Below are positions 25,400 to 33,634 of a DNA stretch of 64,000 nucleotides, piece after piece. The DNA comes from CBDAQR01 sp965199055 (lineage in GTDB: Bacteria; Pseudomonadota; Gammaproteobacteria; Pseudomonadales; Halieaceae). Below the pieces are notes generated by a model. It did no database searches. It had not been told where the DNA came from and worked only from the letters and a program-made list of their open reading frames with translations. How positions within the stretch are numbered: position 1 is the first letter of the stretch; each line of letters starts with the position of its first letter. The stretch is taken from NCBI GenBank assembly GCA_965199055.1, contig CBDAQR010000003.1, positions 434,001 to 498,000 of the forward strand. Direction: 5' to 3'. The translations under genes were made by a program, and so were the position numbers.

Positions 25400-26923
25400 T
25401 TACTGTTCCTTGAACATCTGCTCAGTCAGCTTGTCGATCGACCATGAATCAGGCCGCTGACTGGGCGGGTATTCCTTGAAGGTTTCCAGGAACTGCGCCG
25501 TGGTCGCCAGGCCGAGGTAGCCCTGAGGCGGCTTGTCGATCATCCAATCCCAGTAGGTATTGGAATTATGATCGGCACGCTCGAAGGGGTCGCGACGCAA
25601 GTGGAATATCTTAAACAGCCGCAAGGTGACGAAGGGCTCCGCCCATAGGGCCATGGTCTTGGCACGGTTCTCGGCGTAGACAATCTTCCAATCCCCCACG
25701 CGCACGCCCACGGGCATGCCTTCATCATTGATGTAGTGGAACTCATTGCGCGGCCCTTTATCTGCCTCGCCGGTCAGATAGGGTATAAAGTTGTAACCAT
25801 CCAGGTGCAGTTTGGCTTGCTTGCTACCGACCCGGGTGCCCTTCAGCAAGCGCTGCTTGAGATCGGTATCACCGGTGGCCGCAGCCAGCGTTGGCATCCA
25901 GTCGAGGTGCGACATGACTTCATTGGAGATCTTGCCAGCCGGAATCTTACCAGGCCAGCGCACCACCATCGGCACACGGTAGGCGCCCTCCCAATTCGAG
26001 TTCTTCTCGCTGCGGAACGGCGTAATACCGGCATCGGGCCAGGTGTTGTAGTGCACACCGTTGTCGGTGGAATACATAACAATGGTGTTGTCGGCAATGC
26101 CAAGATCATCCAGCTGATCAAGCATCTCGCCCACGAGTTCGTCATGGGCCACCATCACGTCATTGTAGAAACCCTGACCGGATTTGCCCTTATGCTTCTC
26201 GGCACGGTGGGTACGAAAGTGCATGCCGGTGGTGTTGAGCCAAACAAAGAACGGGGTCTCGGCCTGCACCTGGCGATCAACAAAGTTCTTAGCTGCCGCC
26301 ACAAACTCTTCATCGGCAGTTTCCATACGCTTGCGAGTAAGCGGGCCGGTGTCTTCAATGCGACCGTCGGCGTAGGAATGAATGACGCCGCGCGGACCAA
26401 ACTGCTGGCGGAACCAGGGCGCCTGCGGGTAATCCTCATCCTCAGGCTCTTCCTCCGCATTCAGGTGGTAGAGGTTGCCGAAGAACTCGTCGAAACCGTG
26501 GTTGGTGGGCAGATGCTCGTCCTTATCGCCCAGGTGATTCTTACCAAACTGCCCGGTGGCATAGCCCTTGGACTTGAGCACTTCGGCAATCGTGATATCG
26601 CGATCCTGGATGCCGAGCTCGGCACCGGGCAAACCGACTTTGGTCAGGCCTGTGCGCAATCCGGACTGGCCTGTAATAAAGGTGGAGCGGCCCGCCGTAC
26701 AGCTCTGGTCGCCATAGTAGTCGGTAAAGCGCATGCCCTCATTGGCGATGCGATCGATATTGGGCGTGTGGTATCCCATGATGCCATCGCTGTAGGCACT
26801 GATATTAGTGATACCAATATCGTCGCCCCAGATGATGAGGATATTAGGTCGCTCAGCAGCGAACACTGAGAGTGAGATTAGCGCCATGCCGATAACAGCG
26901 CTCAATTGTCTGACAAACTTCAT
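25400..26923 (-). CDS. Secreted sulfatase (arylsulfatase family)
   Basis: A 507-aa sulfatase with a signal peptide (MKFVRQLSAVIGMALISLSVFAAE). ATG 26923 is preferred over an upstream start for its AGGAG site and signal peptide. Metal ligands are in I-I-W-G-D-D-I-G, and the residue converted to formylglycine is C75 in Q-S-C-T-A-G-R-S-T, the C-x-A-x-R variant of the motif. Y-S-T-D-N-G and the following region match the second half of the fold. It would release sulfate from organic sulfate esters in the periplasm or medium. It needs a formylglycine-generating enzyme, none of which is visible here. Transcribed alone, and possibly functionally linked to the sulfotransferase/PAPS region at 47-53 kb. 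Confidence 0.92.
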   Translation of the reverse strand: MKFVRQLSAVIGMALISLSVFAAERPNILIIWGDDIGITNISAYSDGIMGYHTPNIDRIANEGMRFTDYYGDQSCTAGRSTFITGQSGLRTGLTKVGLPGAELGIQDRDITIAEVLKSKGYATGQFGKNHLGDKDEHLPTNHGFDEFFGNLYHLNAEEEPEDEDYPQAPWFRQQFGPRGVIHSYADGRIEDTGPLTRKRMETADEEFVAAAKNFVDRQVQAETPFFVWLNTTGMHFRTHRAEKHKGKSGQGFYNDVMVAHDELVGEMLDQLDDLGIADNTIVMYSTDNGVHYNTWPDAGITPFRSEKNSNWEGAYRVPMVVRWPGKIPAGKISNEVMSHLDWMPTLAAATGDTDLKQRLLKGTRVGSKQAKLHLDGYNFIPYLTGEADKGPRNEFHYINDEGMPVGVRVGDWKIVYAENRAKTMALWAEPFVTLRLFKIFHLRRDPFERADHNSNTYWDWMIDKPPQGYLGLATTAQFLETFKEYPPSQRPDSWSIDKLTEQMFKEQ

Positions 26924-27080
26924 ACTTAACTCCTGCAAGGGGGTAATGGAAGTATCGGTCAGGCGGGCCATTATGCAAGCTCGCCTGGGTAGAACCTGGT
27001 TTTATTTATGCCTTTGGCACGGAACCTGCTTGGCAATATTGGGAATATGCACAAAGACAGCTCTTTGACACCCAAGTTCA

Positions 27081-27108
27081 TTGATTTGTCACGAAATATG
27101 CCTAGAAT
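27081..27108 (+). promoter_or_regulatory. Sigma-70-like promoter upstream of small hypothetical gene
   Basis: TTGATT (27081-27086), 16-nt spacer, TAGAAT (27103-27108). The predicted start point lies about 55 nt before ATG 27170. Seen by pattern only. Confidence 0.4.
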
Positions 27109-27169
27109 CGCCGCCGTCGTGCCACATGGTGGTGCACACGAGGCAAGCAAACCCCTAATTGGTGCAAAA

Positions 27170-27466
27170 ATGAGCAAGGAGACTACTGTGACTACTTCAA
27201 CCGAAACCACTGTGCGAGGCCGCGCCGAACGCGCCATCAGCGACCTGGTTATGGCGGAGTTGTTCCTCGTACAGGCCACCATCGAAAGTGCTTCTATCCT
27301 CAGCGAGGGCATTAGTGAACTACGCGACATGTATTGGGAAGACCAGTCGGGCGAGCGTGAAGAACTCTCTGCCTTCCTGAAGCGTACCGGTGAGCAAGCG
27401 CTCGAGCCCTATTCCGCGCGCTTCAAATACCTGCGCGACGGCAGCGACGACCAGCGCGCCGCCTGA
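27170..27466 (+). CDS. Hypothetical protein, 98 aa
   Basis: A small soluble protein rich in charged residues. The first 15 residues are mostly Thr/Ser/Glu, then amphipathic helices follow (R-A-E-R-A-I-S-D-L-V-M-A-E-L-F-L-V-Q-A and A-S-I-L-S-E-G-I-S-E-L-R-D-M-Y). The tail ends D-D-Q-R-A-A. ATG 27170 is chosen because it starts the compact protein; earlier in-frame starts from 27008 would pass through the promoter. The shape suggests a helical adaptor or regulator. I do not recognise a family. It is convergent with the DUF1244 gene. Confidence 0.6.
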   Translation: MSKETTVTTSTETTVRGRAERAISDLVMAELFLVQATIESASILSEGISELRDMYWEDQSGEREELSAFLKRTGEQALEPYSARFKYLRDGSDDQRAA

Positions 27467-27497
27467 TCGTTGTTGCCATCTGTGGCAATGCACTGCG

Positions 27498-27794
27498 CTA
27501 CTTATTCTGCTGCGCGTCGAAGGCCGCCTGCTGTTCTGGGGTAGCCTCCGTTTGATGCGCTGATTTCCAGTCTGCGTAGGGCATGCCATAAACCATCTCC
27601 CTCGCCTCCTCCAACTCAAGCTCCTGGCCCGCCTCCTGCGCAGCAGCCACATACCACTTGGACAGGCAGTTACGACAAAACCCTGCCAAGGTCATCAATT
27701 CAATGTTTTGAACGTCTTTGCGCTCATCGAGATGCGCCACCAGGCGGCGGAAAACCGCAGCTTCCAGTTCGGGGTTGTCTCCCAAATTTGCCAT
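27498..27794 (-). CDS. DUF1244 family protein
   Basis: A 98-aa protein that matches DUF1244 along its length: L-V-A-H-L-D-E-R-K-D-V-Q-N-I-E, then L-A-G-F-C-R-N-C-L-S-K-W-Y with the conserved cysteine pair, and V-Y-G-M-P-Y-A-D-W-K. The family is widespread in proteobacteria, small and of unknown function; the C-x-x-C could bind a metal. ATG 27794 follows GAGGA; an upstream TTG at 27800 is less likely. Confidence 0.9.
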   Translation of the reverse strand: MANLGDNPELEAAVFRRLVAHLDERKDVQNIELMTLAGFCRNCLSKWYVAAAQEAGQELELEEAREMVYGMPYADWKSAHQTEATPEQQAAFDAQQNK

Positions 27795-27945
27795 AACCAA
27801 TCCTCTACGCCTTAAGTGATAGCCGACTCAGCAGCATGCCCGAGCCAGCTAAGCCGCGCAACATTGATACGGGTCATTTTCTTGAAAGGCGGTCCGGTGC
27901 AGACTTTGTGTCCAATAATAAAGTTGTTTCCGGAGTATCACGGCC

Positions 27946-28743
27946 ATGGCACTGAGCAAGATCATGGTGATTATCGACCCCACCCGGGACGATCAACCCG
28001 CGTTTGAGCGCGCCTTGGAATCTGCCCACCTCACCGGGGCGAGACTGCATATCTACGCCTGTCTGGGCACCGAACAGTACAACGGCAATGGTGCGGCCGC
28101 TGAGGCCGCCCTGAATGAAAGCATCGGCGCCTGGATCGAGCGCGCCACCAGCGGCGGGATCGAAACTACCGGCGAAGTCGAGTGGGCTGACGATTGGCGC
28201 AAGCAAGCGGTAGCCGCCGCGGCACGTTGCAGCGCCGCCATGATCTTCAAAACCTGGGCAGAACACAGTGACGTAGAGCGAGAGTCTCGCAGCACCTATG
28301 ACTGGACGCTATTACGGCTGGCGCCCTGCCCGGTTTTGCTGGTGAAAAATATTCGCGACTGGAAGCATCGTAAAGTGCTCGCGGCGGTCAATAGTCAATC
28401 AACCGATGACGCTCACATCAAACTGAACAACCAGATTGTGAGTTTTGCCCAGCAATTCACTGATGCTTATGGGTCTGATGCCCACATTGTGACTGCCTAT
28501 CAGGATCGCAATCATCCTCCCATGGCGCGCGAACTGGCCGCCACAAGCGGGATTCAGGAGCAGTATATTCATCTCGGCGAGGGTAGAGCTGCCGATGTGA
28601 TCTGCAAGACCGCGGATGAGCTAGAGGCAGACCTCATCATCATCGGCACAGTGGGCCGCTCCGGAATAAAAGGCACCGTCATCGGTAATACCTCGGAAAA
28701 ACTGCTGGATCACACCCAGTCTGACTTGTTGGTGCTCAACTAA
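27946..28743 (+). CDS. Universal stress protein, tandem Usp domains
   Basis: A 265-aa cytoplasmic protein of two Usp domains (about residues 3-130 and 145-265). Each starts with a beta strand as in K-I-M-V-I-I-D-P-T and R-K-V-L-A-A-V-N. The second ends with I-I-G-T-V-G-R-S-G-I-K-G-T-V-I-G-N-T-S-E-K, which matches the Usp nucleotide-binding glycine motif, so at least that half may bind ATP. A CGGAG site precedes the ATG. UspE-like tandem proteins help cells survive starvation or oxidative stress. Transcribed alone, 54 nt before the GST-like gene. Confidence 0.9.
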   Translation: MALSKIMVIIDPTRDDQPAFERALESAHLTGARLHIYACLGTEQYNGNGAAAEAALNESIGAWIERATSGGIETTGEVEWADDWRKQAVAAAARCSAAMIFKTWAEHSDVERESRSTYDWTLLRLAPCPVLLVKNIRDWKHRKVLAAVNSQSTDDAHIKLNNQIVSFAQQFTDAYGSDAHIVTAYQDRNHPPMARELAATSGIQEQYIHLGEGRAADVICKTADELEADLIIIGTVGRSGIKGTVIGNTSEKLLDHTQSDLLVLN

Positions 28744-28797
28744 CTGGCGCTCCGCCGCGGCCTGCACTAGGCTTGCGAAAACGCTGGGAGCCCCGCT

Positions 28798-29508
28798 ATG
28801 GAACTGGTCACTCTGCCGCCGGCCTTCGGCCTGCGCAACGTAAGCCCCTTCTGTCTCAAAATCGAGATGCTGCTGACATCGCTTAAACTGGAATTCACTC
28901 ACACCGACATCCAGGACCCACGCAAGGCACCCAAAGGCAAGCTGCCCTATCTTGTCGTGGATGGCACGACCATCGCGGATTCTGAGCTAATCACGGAGCA
29001 CCTGGACCGACTGACCGATGGAGCAGTATATGCCGACCTGAGCGAGCAACAGGTGGCTGAAGGCCTGGCGCTATCGAGATTGGTAGAAGACCATCTCTAC
29101 TGGATTATGGTGGCCAGCCGCTGGCTCGACGATGATTGGTGGCCCCATGTTGTGGAGAACTTTTTTGGCTTCGTACCGGGATTAATACGGCCACTGGCCG
29201 CAGGTATGGCGCGACGCCAGGTGCGTCAAACCTACCATTTACATGGCCTGGGCAGGCACAGCCTGGAGGAACAAAGAGGTTTCGCCCGTCGAGATTTTGC
29301 CGCGCTCGACGCCGCTCTTAAAGGACGCGCATTTTTGGGAGGCGACGAGCCCAGAATCTTCGATTTCACACTCGCGGGCTTTCTCGCTGGCGTTTACGAC
29401 CAACAACCCCCTACCTGGATCAACGCTGTGGCGGATGAATTTCCCGACGTGAAAGCCTATACGGAGCGAGTGCAGCAATCGATTGGGGTTTACGGCCGCT
29501 TCACCTGA
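28798..29508 (+). CDS. Glutathione S-transferase family protein, FAX/metaxin-like
   Basis: A 236-aa protein with an N-terminal thioredoxin-like domain (about 1-75) and a helical C-terminal domain. F-G-L-R-N-V-S-P-F-C-L-K and P-K-G-K-L-P-Y-L-V-V-D-G with A-D-S-E-L-I resemble the FAX/metaxin branch of GSTs, whose substrates are unknown, rather than typical detoxifying GSTs. The gene has a GGGAG site, and its last 19 bases overlap the 3' end of the opposing DUF188 gene. Confidence 0.82.
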   Translation: MELVTLPPAFGLRNVSPFCLKIEMLLTSLKLEFTHTDIQDPRKAPKGKLPYLVVDGTTIADSELITEHLDRLTDGAVYADLSEQQVAEGLALSRLVEDHLYWIMVASRWLDDDWWPHVVENFFGFVPGLIRPLAAGMARRQVRQTYHLHGLGRHSLEEQRGFARRDFAALDAALKGRAFLGGDEPRIFDFTLAGFLAGVYDQQPPTWINAVADEFPDVKAYTERVQQSIGVYGRFT

Positions 29509-29948
29509 GCCTTGGCCAAAAGGCGATCCAACTGATTGGCGAATTGCTGCTTCTCTTGAGGCCCCAGAGGCGGTGGCCCACCGGACTGCATGCCGCTGGC
29601 ACGCATGGTGTCCATGAAATCGCGCATATTCAAACGCGGCTTGATGTTGTCCGCCGTGTAACGCTCGCCGCGCGGACTGAGGACATGGGCGCCCTTTTCG
29701 ATCACCTCGGCAGCTAGCGGAATATCGCTGGTAATCACCAGGTCATCGGCTTCAGCCAGGCGCACAATCTCATTGTCTGCCACATCGAAGCCGGAACTGA
29801 CTTGCATCATGCGGATATTGGCGTTGGGCGGCACGCGCATGGCGTGATTGGCCACCAGCGTCAGCTCCACGCCGGTGCGCTGCGCCGCACGGAACAGTAT
29901 CTCTTTTATCGCCACCGGACAGGCGTCTGCATCCACCCAAACTTTCAT
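29490..29948 (-). CDS. YaiI/YqxD family protein (DUF188)
   Basis: A 152-aa PIN-like-domain protein of the DUF188/UPF0178 group. V-D-A-D-A-C-P-V at residues 5-12 is the signature, and V-I-T-S-D-I-P-L-A and N-I-K-P-R-L-N-M-R-D-F-M follow. The acidic residues resemble a nuclease active site, but no function is established. Convergent overlap with the GST-like gene; divergent from the MaoC gene. Confidence 0.9.
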   Translation of the reverse strand: MKVWVDADACPVAIKEILFRAAQRTGVELTLVANHAMRVPPNANIRMMQVSSGFDVADNEIVRLAEADDLVITSDIPLAAEVIEKGAHVLSPRGERYTADNIKPRLNMRDFMDTMRASGMQSGGPPPLGPQEKQQFANQLDRLLAKAQVKRP

Positions 29949-29963
29949 AAGTTCAGTATCTCA

Positions 29964-30033
29964 CACCCACCCTCCGGGGGGGCCCGCCCAGGGGTCGGTA
30001 TAAATAGTTGCACATACCCTCGGAGGGTGGGTG
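29964..30033. repeat. 13-bp perfect inverted repeat in divergent promoter region
   Basis: CACCCACCCTCCG (29964-29976) and its exact complement CGGAGGGTGGGTG (30021-30033) are separated by 44 nt, between the DUF188 and MaoC starts. The spacer contains a G-run and an AT-rich core. It could be a two-site operator or a long hairpin (REP-like). No regulator gene is adjacent. Confidence 0.6.
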
Positions 30034-30127
30034 CACAAAACCCCGAAAAGTGACCCGATTTGCTATTATCTGGCGCCCTTAAGACAGGTAGTCTTTGCCC
30101 GCAAATCCATAGTTCGCAGGAAGTTTT

Positions 30128-30604
30128 ATGTCCGATATTCACTTCAAGGACGCCGAGGCGTTGCAGACGCTCATCTCGGATGAATTTGGTGACTGGAGTC
30201 ATCCGGTCAAAATCAGTCAGGAAATGATCAACGAGTTCGCCGATCTCACCGGCGACCATCAGTGGATCCACGTTGACGTGGAACGCAGCGCCAAAGAGAG
30301 CCCCTTCGGCTGCACGGTCGCGCATGGCTTTCTGGTTTTGTCGCTACAGCCTGCCATGGCCGGTCGCGGTGACAGTGTGATCGGTCGCATTCATGGCTAC
30401 GGCACAATCGTAAACTATGGCTCCAACAAGCTTCGCTTTACTGGCCCGGTTGTGGTCGACAGCGAGATTCACCAGCGCAGCCGCATCAAGGCGGTAGACG
30501 TGCAGGACCACAAGACAACTCTCACCCTGGAAACCAATATCCATGTGGTGGGCCAGGATGATCGCCCCGCGGTGGTCTGCGAACTGATGATGGTATTCAT
30601 GTAA
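30128..30604 (+). CDS. MaoC-type (R)-specific enoyl-CoA hydratase
   Basis: A 158-aa hot-dog-fold dehydratase. The hydratase 2 motif is clear: D43 and H48 in L-T-G-D-H-Q-W-I-H-V-D, followed by F-G-C-T-V-A-H-G. It should add water to trans-2-enoyl-CoA to give (R)-3-hydroxyacyl-CoA. It has an AGGAAG site and is followed 10 nt later by a thiolase and then an SDR, so the three probably form a small beta-oxidation-like or hydroxyalkanoate-related operon. Confidence 0.92.
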   Translation: MSDIHFKDAEALQTLISDEFGDWSHPVKISQEMINEFADLTGDHQWIHVDVERSAKESPFGCTVAHGFLVLSLQPAMAGRGDSVIGRIHGYGTIVNYGSNKLRFTGPVVVDSEIHQRSRIKAVDVQDHKTTLTLETNIHVVGQDDRPAVVCELMMVFM

Positions 30605-30614
30605 GGAGAACCCC

Positions 30615-31787
30615 ATGGCAGAAGCAGTCATTGTTGATGTAGTAAGAACCCCTATTGGCCGTGGCAAGCCCGTTGTTGGTGACCTCAGTGGATACCACCC
30701 GGTCGCCCTGCTGGCCGAAACCTACAAGGCGCTCGTCGAGCGCAACAATCTCGACTACACAGATATCGACGAAGTTTACGCGGGCTGTGTGAGCCAGGTC
30801 GGCGAACAATCGGGCAACCTCGCCAAGAACGCCTGGTTACACATGGGTGTGGACTACACCGCTGGCGCTTCCACCGTAGACACGCAGTGTGGTTCTGCCC
30901 AGGCTTGTAACCACCTCGTATCTGCGCTGATCGGCGCGGGTCAGATGAACATCGGCATCGCCGCGGGCGTTGAATCAATGAGCCATATTGGCCTGGGCGC
31001 CAACGTTCCGGAAGGCACCGGCTTCTTCATGACCAACCCCTGGCCCTGGAACCAGCCTCTGACCCAATTTGAGGCGGCCGACCGCATCGCCAAGAACCGC
31101 GGTATCACCAAGCAGGATTGCGATGAGTTGGCGGTCCGCTCGCAATCTAATGCGATTCGCGCCTGGGAGGAAGGCCTGTTCCCGCAGGTGATTCCGGTCG
31201 ACGCGCCGATTGTGGGTGAAGACATGATGCCCACCGGCGAGACCAAAACAGTGACTCGAGATCAGGGTATGCGCCCCACAACGATGGAGAGCTTGGCCGA
31301 CCTGCGCATCCTGAACGAAGGTGGCGTGCATACACCGGGCACCTCCTCGCAGATTTCCGACGGTGCTGCGGCCGTACTTTATATGAGCGCCGACGAAGCG
31401 AAGGCTCGCGGTCTTAAGCCCCGAGCCCGTATCATTCAGGGCGTGGTAGCGGGTTCAGACCCGGAGTACCTGCTGGACGGTCCGGTCAATGCTACCGAGA
31501 TGCTGTTTAAGAAAACCGGCATGAATATGGGCGATATCGACGTGGTCGAAATCAATGAGGCCTTCGCCGCAGTGGTCCTGTCCTGGCAACGCGTTTATGA
31601 CGCCGACATGGACAAGGTGAACATGCGCGGCGGCGCTATCGCCCTGGGTCACCCGGTTGGCTCGACCGGCGCTCGCCTTATCGGCGAGGCACTCATTAAT
31701 TTGGAACAACAGGACAAGAACATTGCCCTGGTCTCCATGTGTTGCGGCGCTGCCAACGGCACCGGCACCATCATCGAGCGCCTATAG
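30615..31787 (+). CDS. Acetyl-CoA acetyltransferase (thiolase)
   Basis: A 390-aa thiolase with the complete set of motifs: acylated C92 in T-Q-C-G-S-A-Q, N-E-A-F-A-A-V, G-G-A-I-A-L-G-H-P-V-G-S-T-G and the C-terminal C-C-G-A-A-N-G-T-G. The family cleaves 3-ketoacyl-CoA to acetyl-CoA or catalyses the reverse condensation. An AAGGAG site is present. It lies between MaoC and SDR genes, which would provide the hydration and oxidation steps before it. Confidence 0.95.
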   Translation: MAEAVIVDVVRTPIGRGKPVVGDLSGYHPVALLAETYKALVERNNLDYTDIDEVYAGCVSQVGEQSGNLAKNAWLHMGVDYTAGASTVDTQCGSAQACNHLVSALIGAGQMNIGIAAGVESMSHIGLGANVPEGTGFFMTNPWPWNQPLTQFEAADRIAKNRGITKQDCDELAVRSQSNAIRAWEEGLFPQVIPVDAPIVGEDMMPTGETKTVTRDQGMRPTTMESLADLRILNEGGVHTPGTSSQISDGAAAVLYMSADEAKARGLKPRARIIQGVVAGSDPEYLLDGPVNATEMLFKKTGMNMGDIDVVEINEAFAAVVLSWQRVYDADMDKVNMRGGAIALGHPVGSTGARLIGEALINLEQQDKNIALVSMCCGAANGTGTIIERL

Positions 31788-31815
31788 GCACTAGTTAAAA
31801 AGGAGTAACAACCTC

Positions 31816-32724
31816 ATGGGAGATCTCTCAGGAAAAACCGCCATCATCACAGGCGCAGGCCGTGGCCTGGGTCGTGAAGAGGCTCTGCAATTAGCCAGCC
31901 AGGGCGCCAATATCGTCATTAGCGATATCGACTTACCCGATGCGAAAGCTGCGGCGGAAGAGACCGTTGAAGACATCAAAGCGGCCGGTGGTGAAGCCAC
32001 CCTGGTGCTGGGCGATTGCGCCGACACTAATGATGCCCACACGCTGTTTAAGACCGCGCTGGACACCTATGGCGACGTCAACATCATGGTGAACAACGCC
32101 GGCTTCTGCCGCGACCAAACCATTTTCAATATGGATGACGAAGCCTTTGATTCTGTGGTGCGTGTTCACCTGCGCGGTCACTTCGTCAATATGCGCAACG
32201 TCACCGCGTACTGGCGGGGCAAGGCGAAACAGGGCGAAGAGGTCTATGGACGCTTGATTAGCACCTCCTCCGAGGCTGCGATTTTTGCCTCCGCCGGCCA
32301 GCCCAATTACGCGGCAGCCAAGAGCGGCATCATCGCCATGACTCTCGGCGCAGCCCAGCTGCTGACCAAGTACGGCATTACTTGCAATGTGATCATGCCG
32401 CGCGCGCGCACCGACATGACCAACTCCGGCCAAACCGCGGAGATGTTTGCGGCACCGGAAGAAGGCTTCGACGCCTTTAACCCGGAGAATGTCGCGCCGC
32501 TGGTGGGCTACCTCTCATCCCCGGAGGCCGGTCATATTTCCGGTGAGGTCATGGTGGTCTGGGGCAATCAGGTGGATATTCTCGAACGACCCAAGTTCGG
32601 CACCAAAGTGGTTAATCCAAACGGTGGCAAGTGGGATGTGGATGGCCTGCATGCCGGCCTGTCGGAGCATTACAACGAGAACTATGTTCCTGTCTGGGGC
32701 GGCTTCACCGTTCCGCCGCAGTAA
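31816..32724 (+). CDS. Short-chain dehydrogenase, 3-hydroxyacyl-CoA dehydrogenase-like
   Basis: A 302-aa SDR with T-G-A-G-R-G-L-G, acidic V-I-S-D-I-D after strand 2 (NAD preference), N-N-A-G-F-C-R-D, catalytic S-S and Y-A-A-A-K. The length and the R-D-Q-T-I-F segment resemble the dehydrogenase domain of peroxisomal multifunctional enzyme 2 (HSD17B4), which oxidises (R)-3-hydroxyacyl-CoA made by MaoC-type hydratases, and this fits the MaoC-thiolase neighbours. A strong AAAGGAG precedes the ATG. Function by context is inference. Confidence 0.88.
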   Translation: MGDLSGKTAIITGAGRGLGREEALQLASQGANIVISDIDLPDAKAAAEETVEDIKAAGGEATLVLGDCADTNDAHTLFKTALDTYGDVNIMVNNAGFCRDQTIFNMDDEAFDSVVRVHLRGHFVNMRNVTAYWRGKAKQGEEVYGRLISTSSEAAIFASAGQPNYAAAKSGIIAMTLGAAQLLTKYGITCNVIMPRARTDMTNSGQTAEMFAAPEEGFDAFNPENVAPLVGYLSSPEAGHISGEVMVVWGNQVDILERPKFGTKVVNPNGGKWDVDGLHAGLSEHYNENYVPVWGGFTVPPQ

Positions 32725-32742
32725 TTCAGCCTATTAAGACGA

Positions 32743-32772
32743 GCCCCGCCGGAGCCATCCCGCGGGGCTTTT
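32743..32772 (+). terminator. Rho-independent terminator after MaoC-thiolase-SDR operon
   Basis: GCCCCGC (32743-32749) and GCGGGGC (32762-32768) form a 7-bp stem with a 12-nt loop, followed by TTTT. It lies between the SDR stop and the opposing HAD stop at 32773. Confidence 0.75.
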
Positions 32773-33600
32773 CTATGCAGGTATGTCGAAGCGCTCGCGT
32801 AAGTAGTGCGCAATACCATCTTCATCATGATGGCCTATCACGGCGGTCGCCACATCCTTCACATGTTCCTTGGCGCTCTCCGGCGCATAGGCCTCATCCG
32901 CAGCTTCGAACATACTCAGGTCATTGTCGCTATCGCCAAAGCAAAGCACACGCGTTGCACCCAGTTGCTCACGTAGCACGTCCACTGCTCCGCCCTTACT
33001 GGCCTCACTATGGTGAATATCAATCCACTTCATGCTCTGATCTTCCATGGCCGCTCCGGCATAGGCCACCAGATGCGGCTCTTCCTCGATCAAGAGCTCT
33101 ACCGCCTCCACGGCGTGCGGAACTCCCAGCGCGGAGATATTAGTAATATCGGCGTCCGCCGGTAGTTCTGCTACCGGCAGTACGTCCACTTCCATGCGCT
33201 TGGCAAAGTCCGCCGCCAGGCTCTCTTCGATCTCCGTCTGCAGCGGTGGATGGTAGATCGCGTGGCGATTGCCAGGCTCTAGCGTAAACAGGAACGGTGT
33301 GATTTTTTGCGCGAGGATCGCTTCGATCACGTGGCCGATCTCGCCGAGGGTAAGAAAATTTCGATGACTGTATTCCTGAGAGGCTGGGTCCCAGATCATC
33401 ACGCCGTTTTTAAACACCTGCGGCTGGGTAAAGCCATGCCCGGCGATAACATCCACTGCGCCATGCAGGGTACGCCCGGTCGCAACCGTGTAGGCAATGC
33501 CCCTTTCAGCCAGTGCGGCTAGCGTCTCTCGCGTATAAGGGGATATGGCAGCCTGCTTGTTCAGCAGAGTGCCGTCCAAATCAAAAACTATCAGTTCCAT
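32773..33600 (-). CDS. HAD-IIB (Cof-type) sugar-phosphate phosphatase
   Basis: A 275-aa Cof-type HAD hydrolase. D7 and D9 are in V-F-D-L-D-G-T-L, motif II is A-T-G-R, the C-terminal lysine lies in S-K-G-G-A-V-D-V-L and motif III is F-G-D-S-D-N-D-L-S-M-F-E. The large type IIB cap occupies about residues 85-185. Such enzymes hydrolyse sugar phosphates, flavin or pyridoxal phosphates. It follows the M28 peptidase gene by 34 nt, possibly in the same operon. Confidence 0.92.
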   Translation of the reverse strand: MELIVFDLDGTLLNKQAAISPYTRETLAALAERGIAYTVATGRTLHGAVDVIAGHGFTQPQVFKNGVMIWDPASQEYSHRNFLTLGEIGHVIEAILAQKITPFLFTLEPGNRHAIYHPPLQTEIEESLAADFAKRMEVDVLPVAELPADADITNISALGVPHAVEAVELLIEEEPHLVAYAGAAMEDQSMKWIDIHHSEASKGGAVDVLREQLGATRVLCFGDSDNDLSMFEAADEAYAPESAKEHVKDVATAVIGHHDEDGIAHYLRERFDIPA

Positions 33601-33634
33601 AGCGTGTTTTTACGCGGTGCAGCCTGCCGGGGGA

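Noticed and set aside
25736..26869. 377-codon open frame on the plus strand
   Set aside because: Antisense to the sulfatase gene, with no domain features. Shadow frame.
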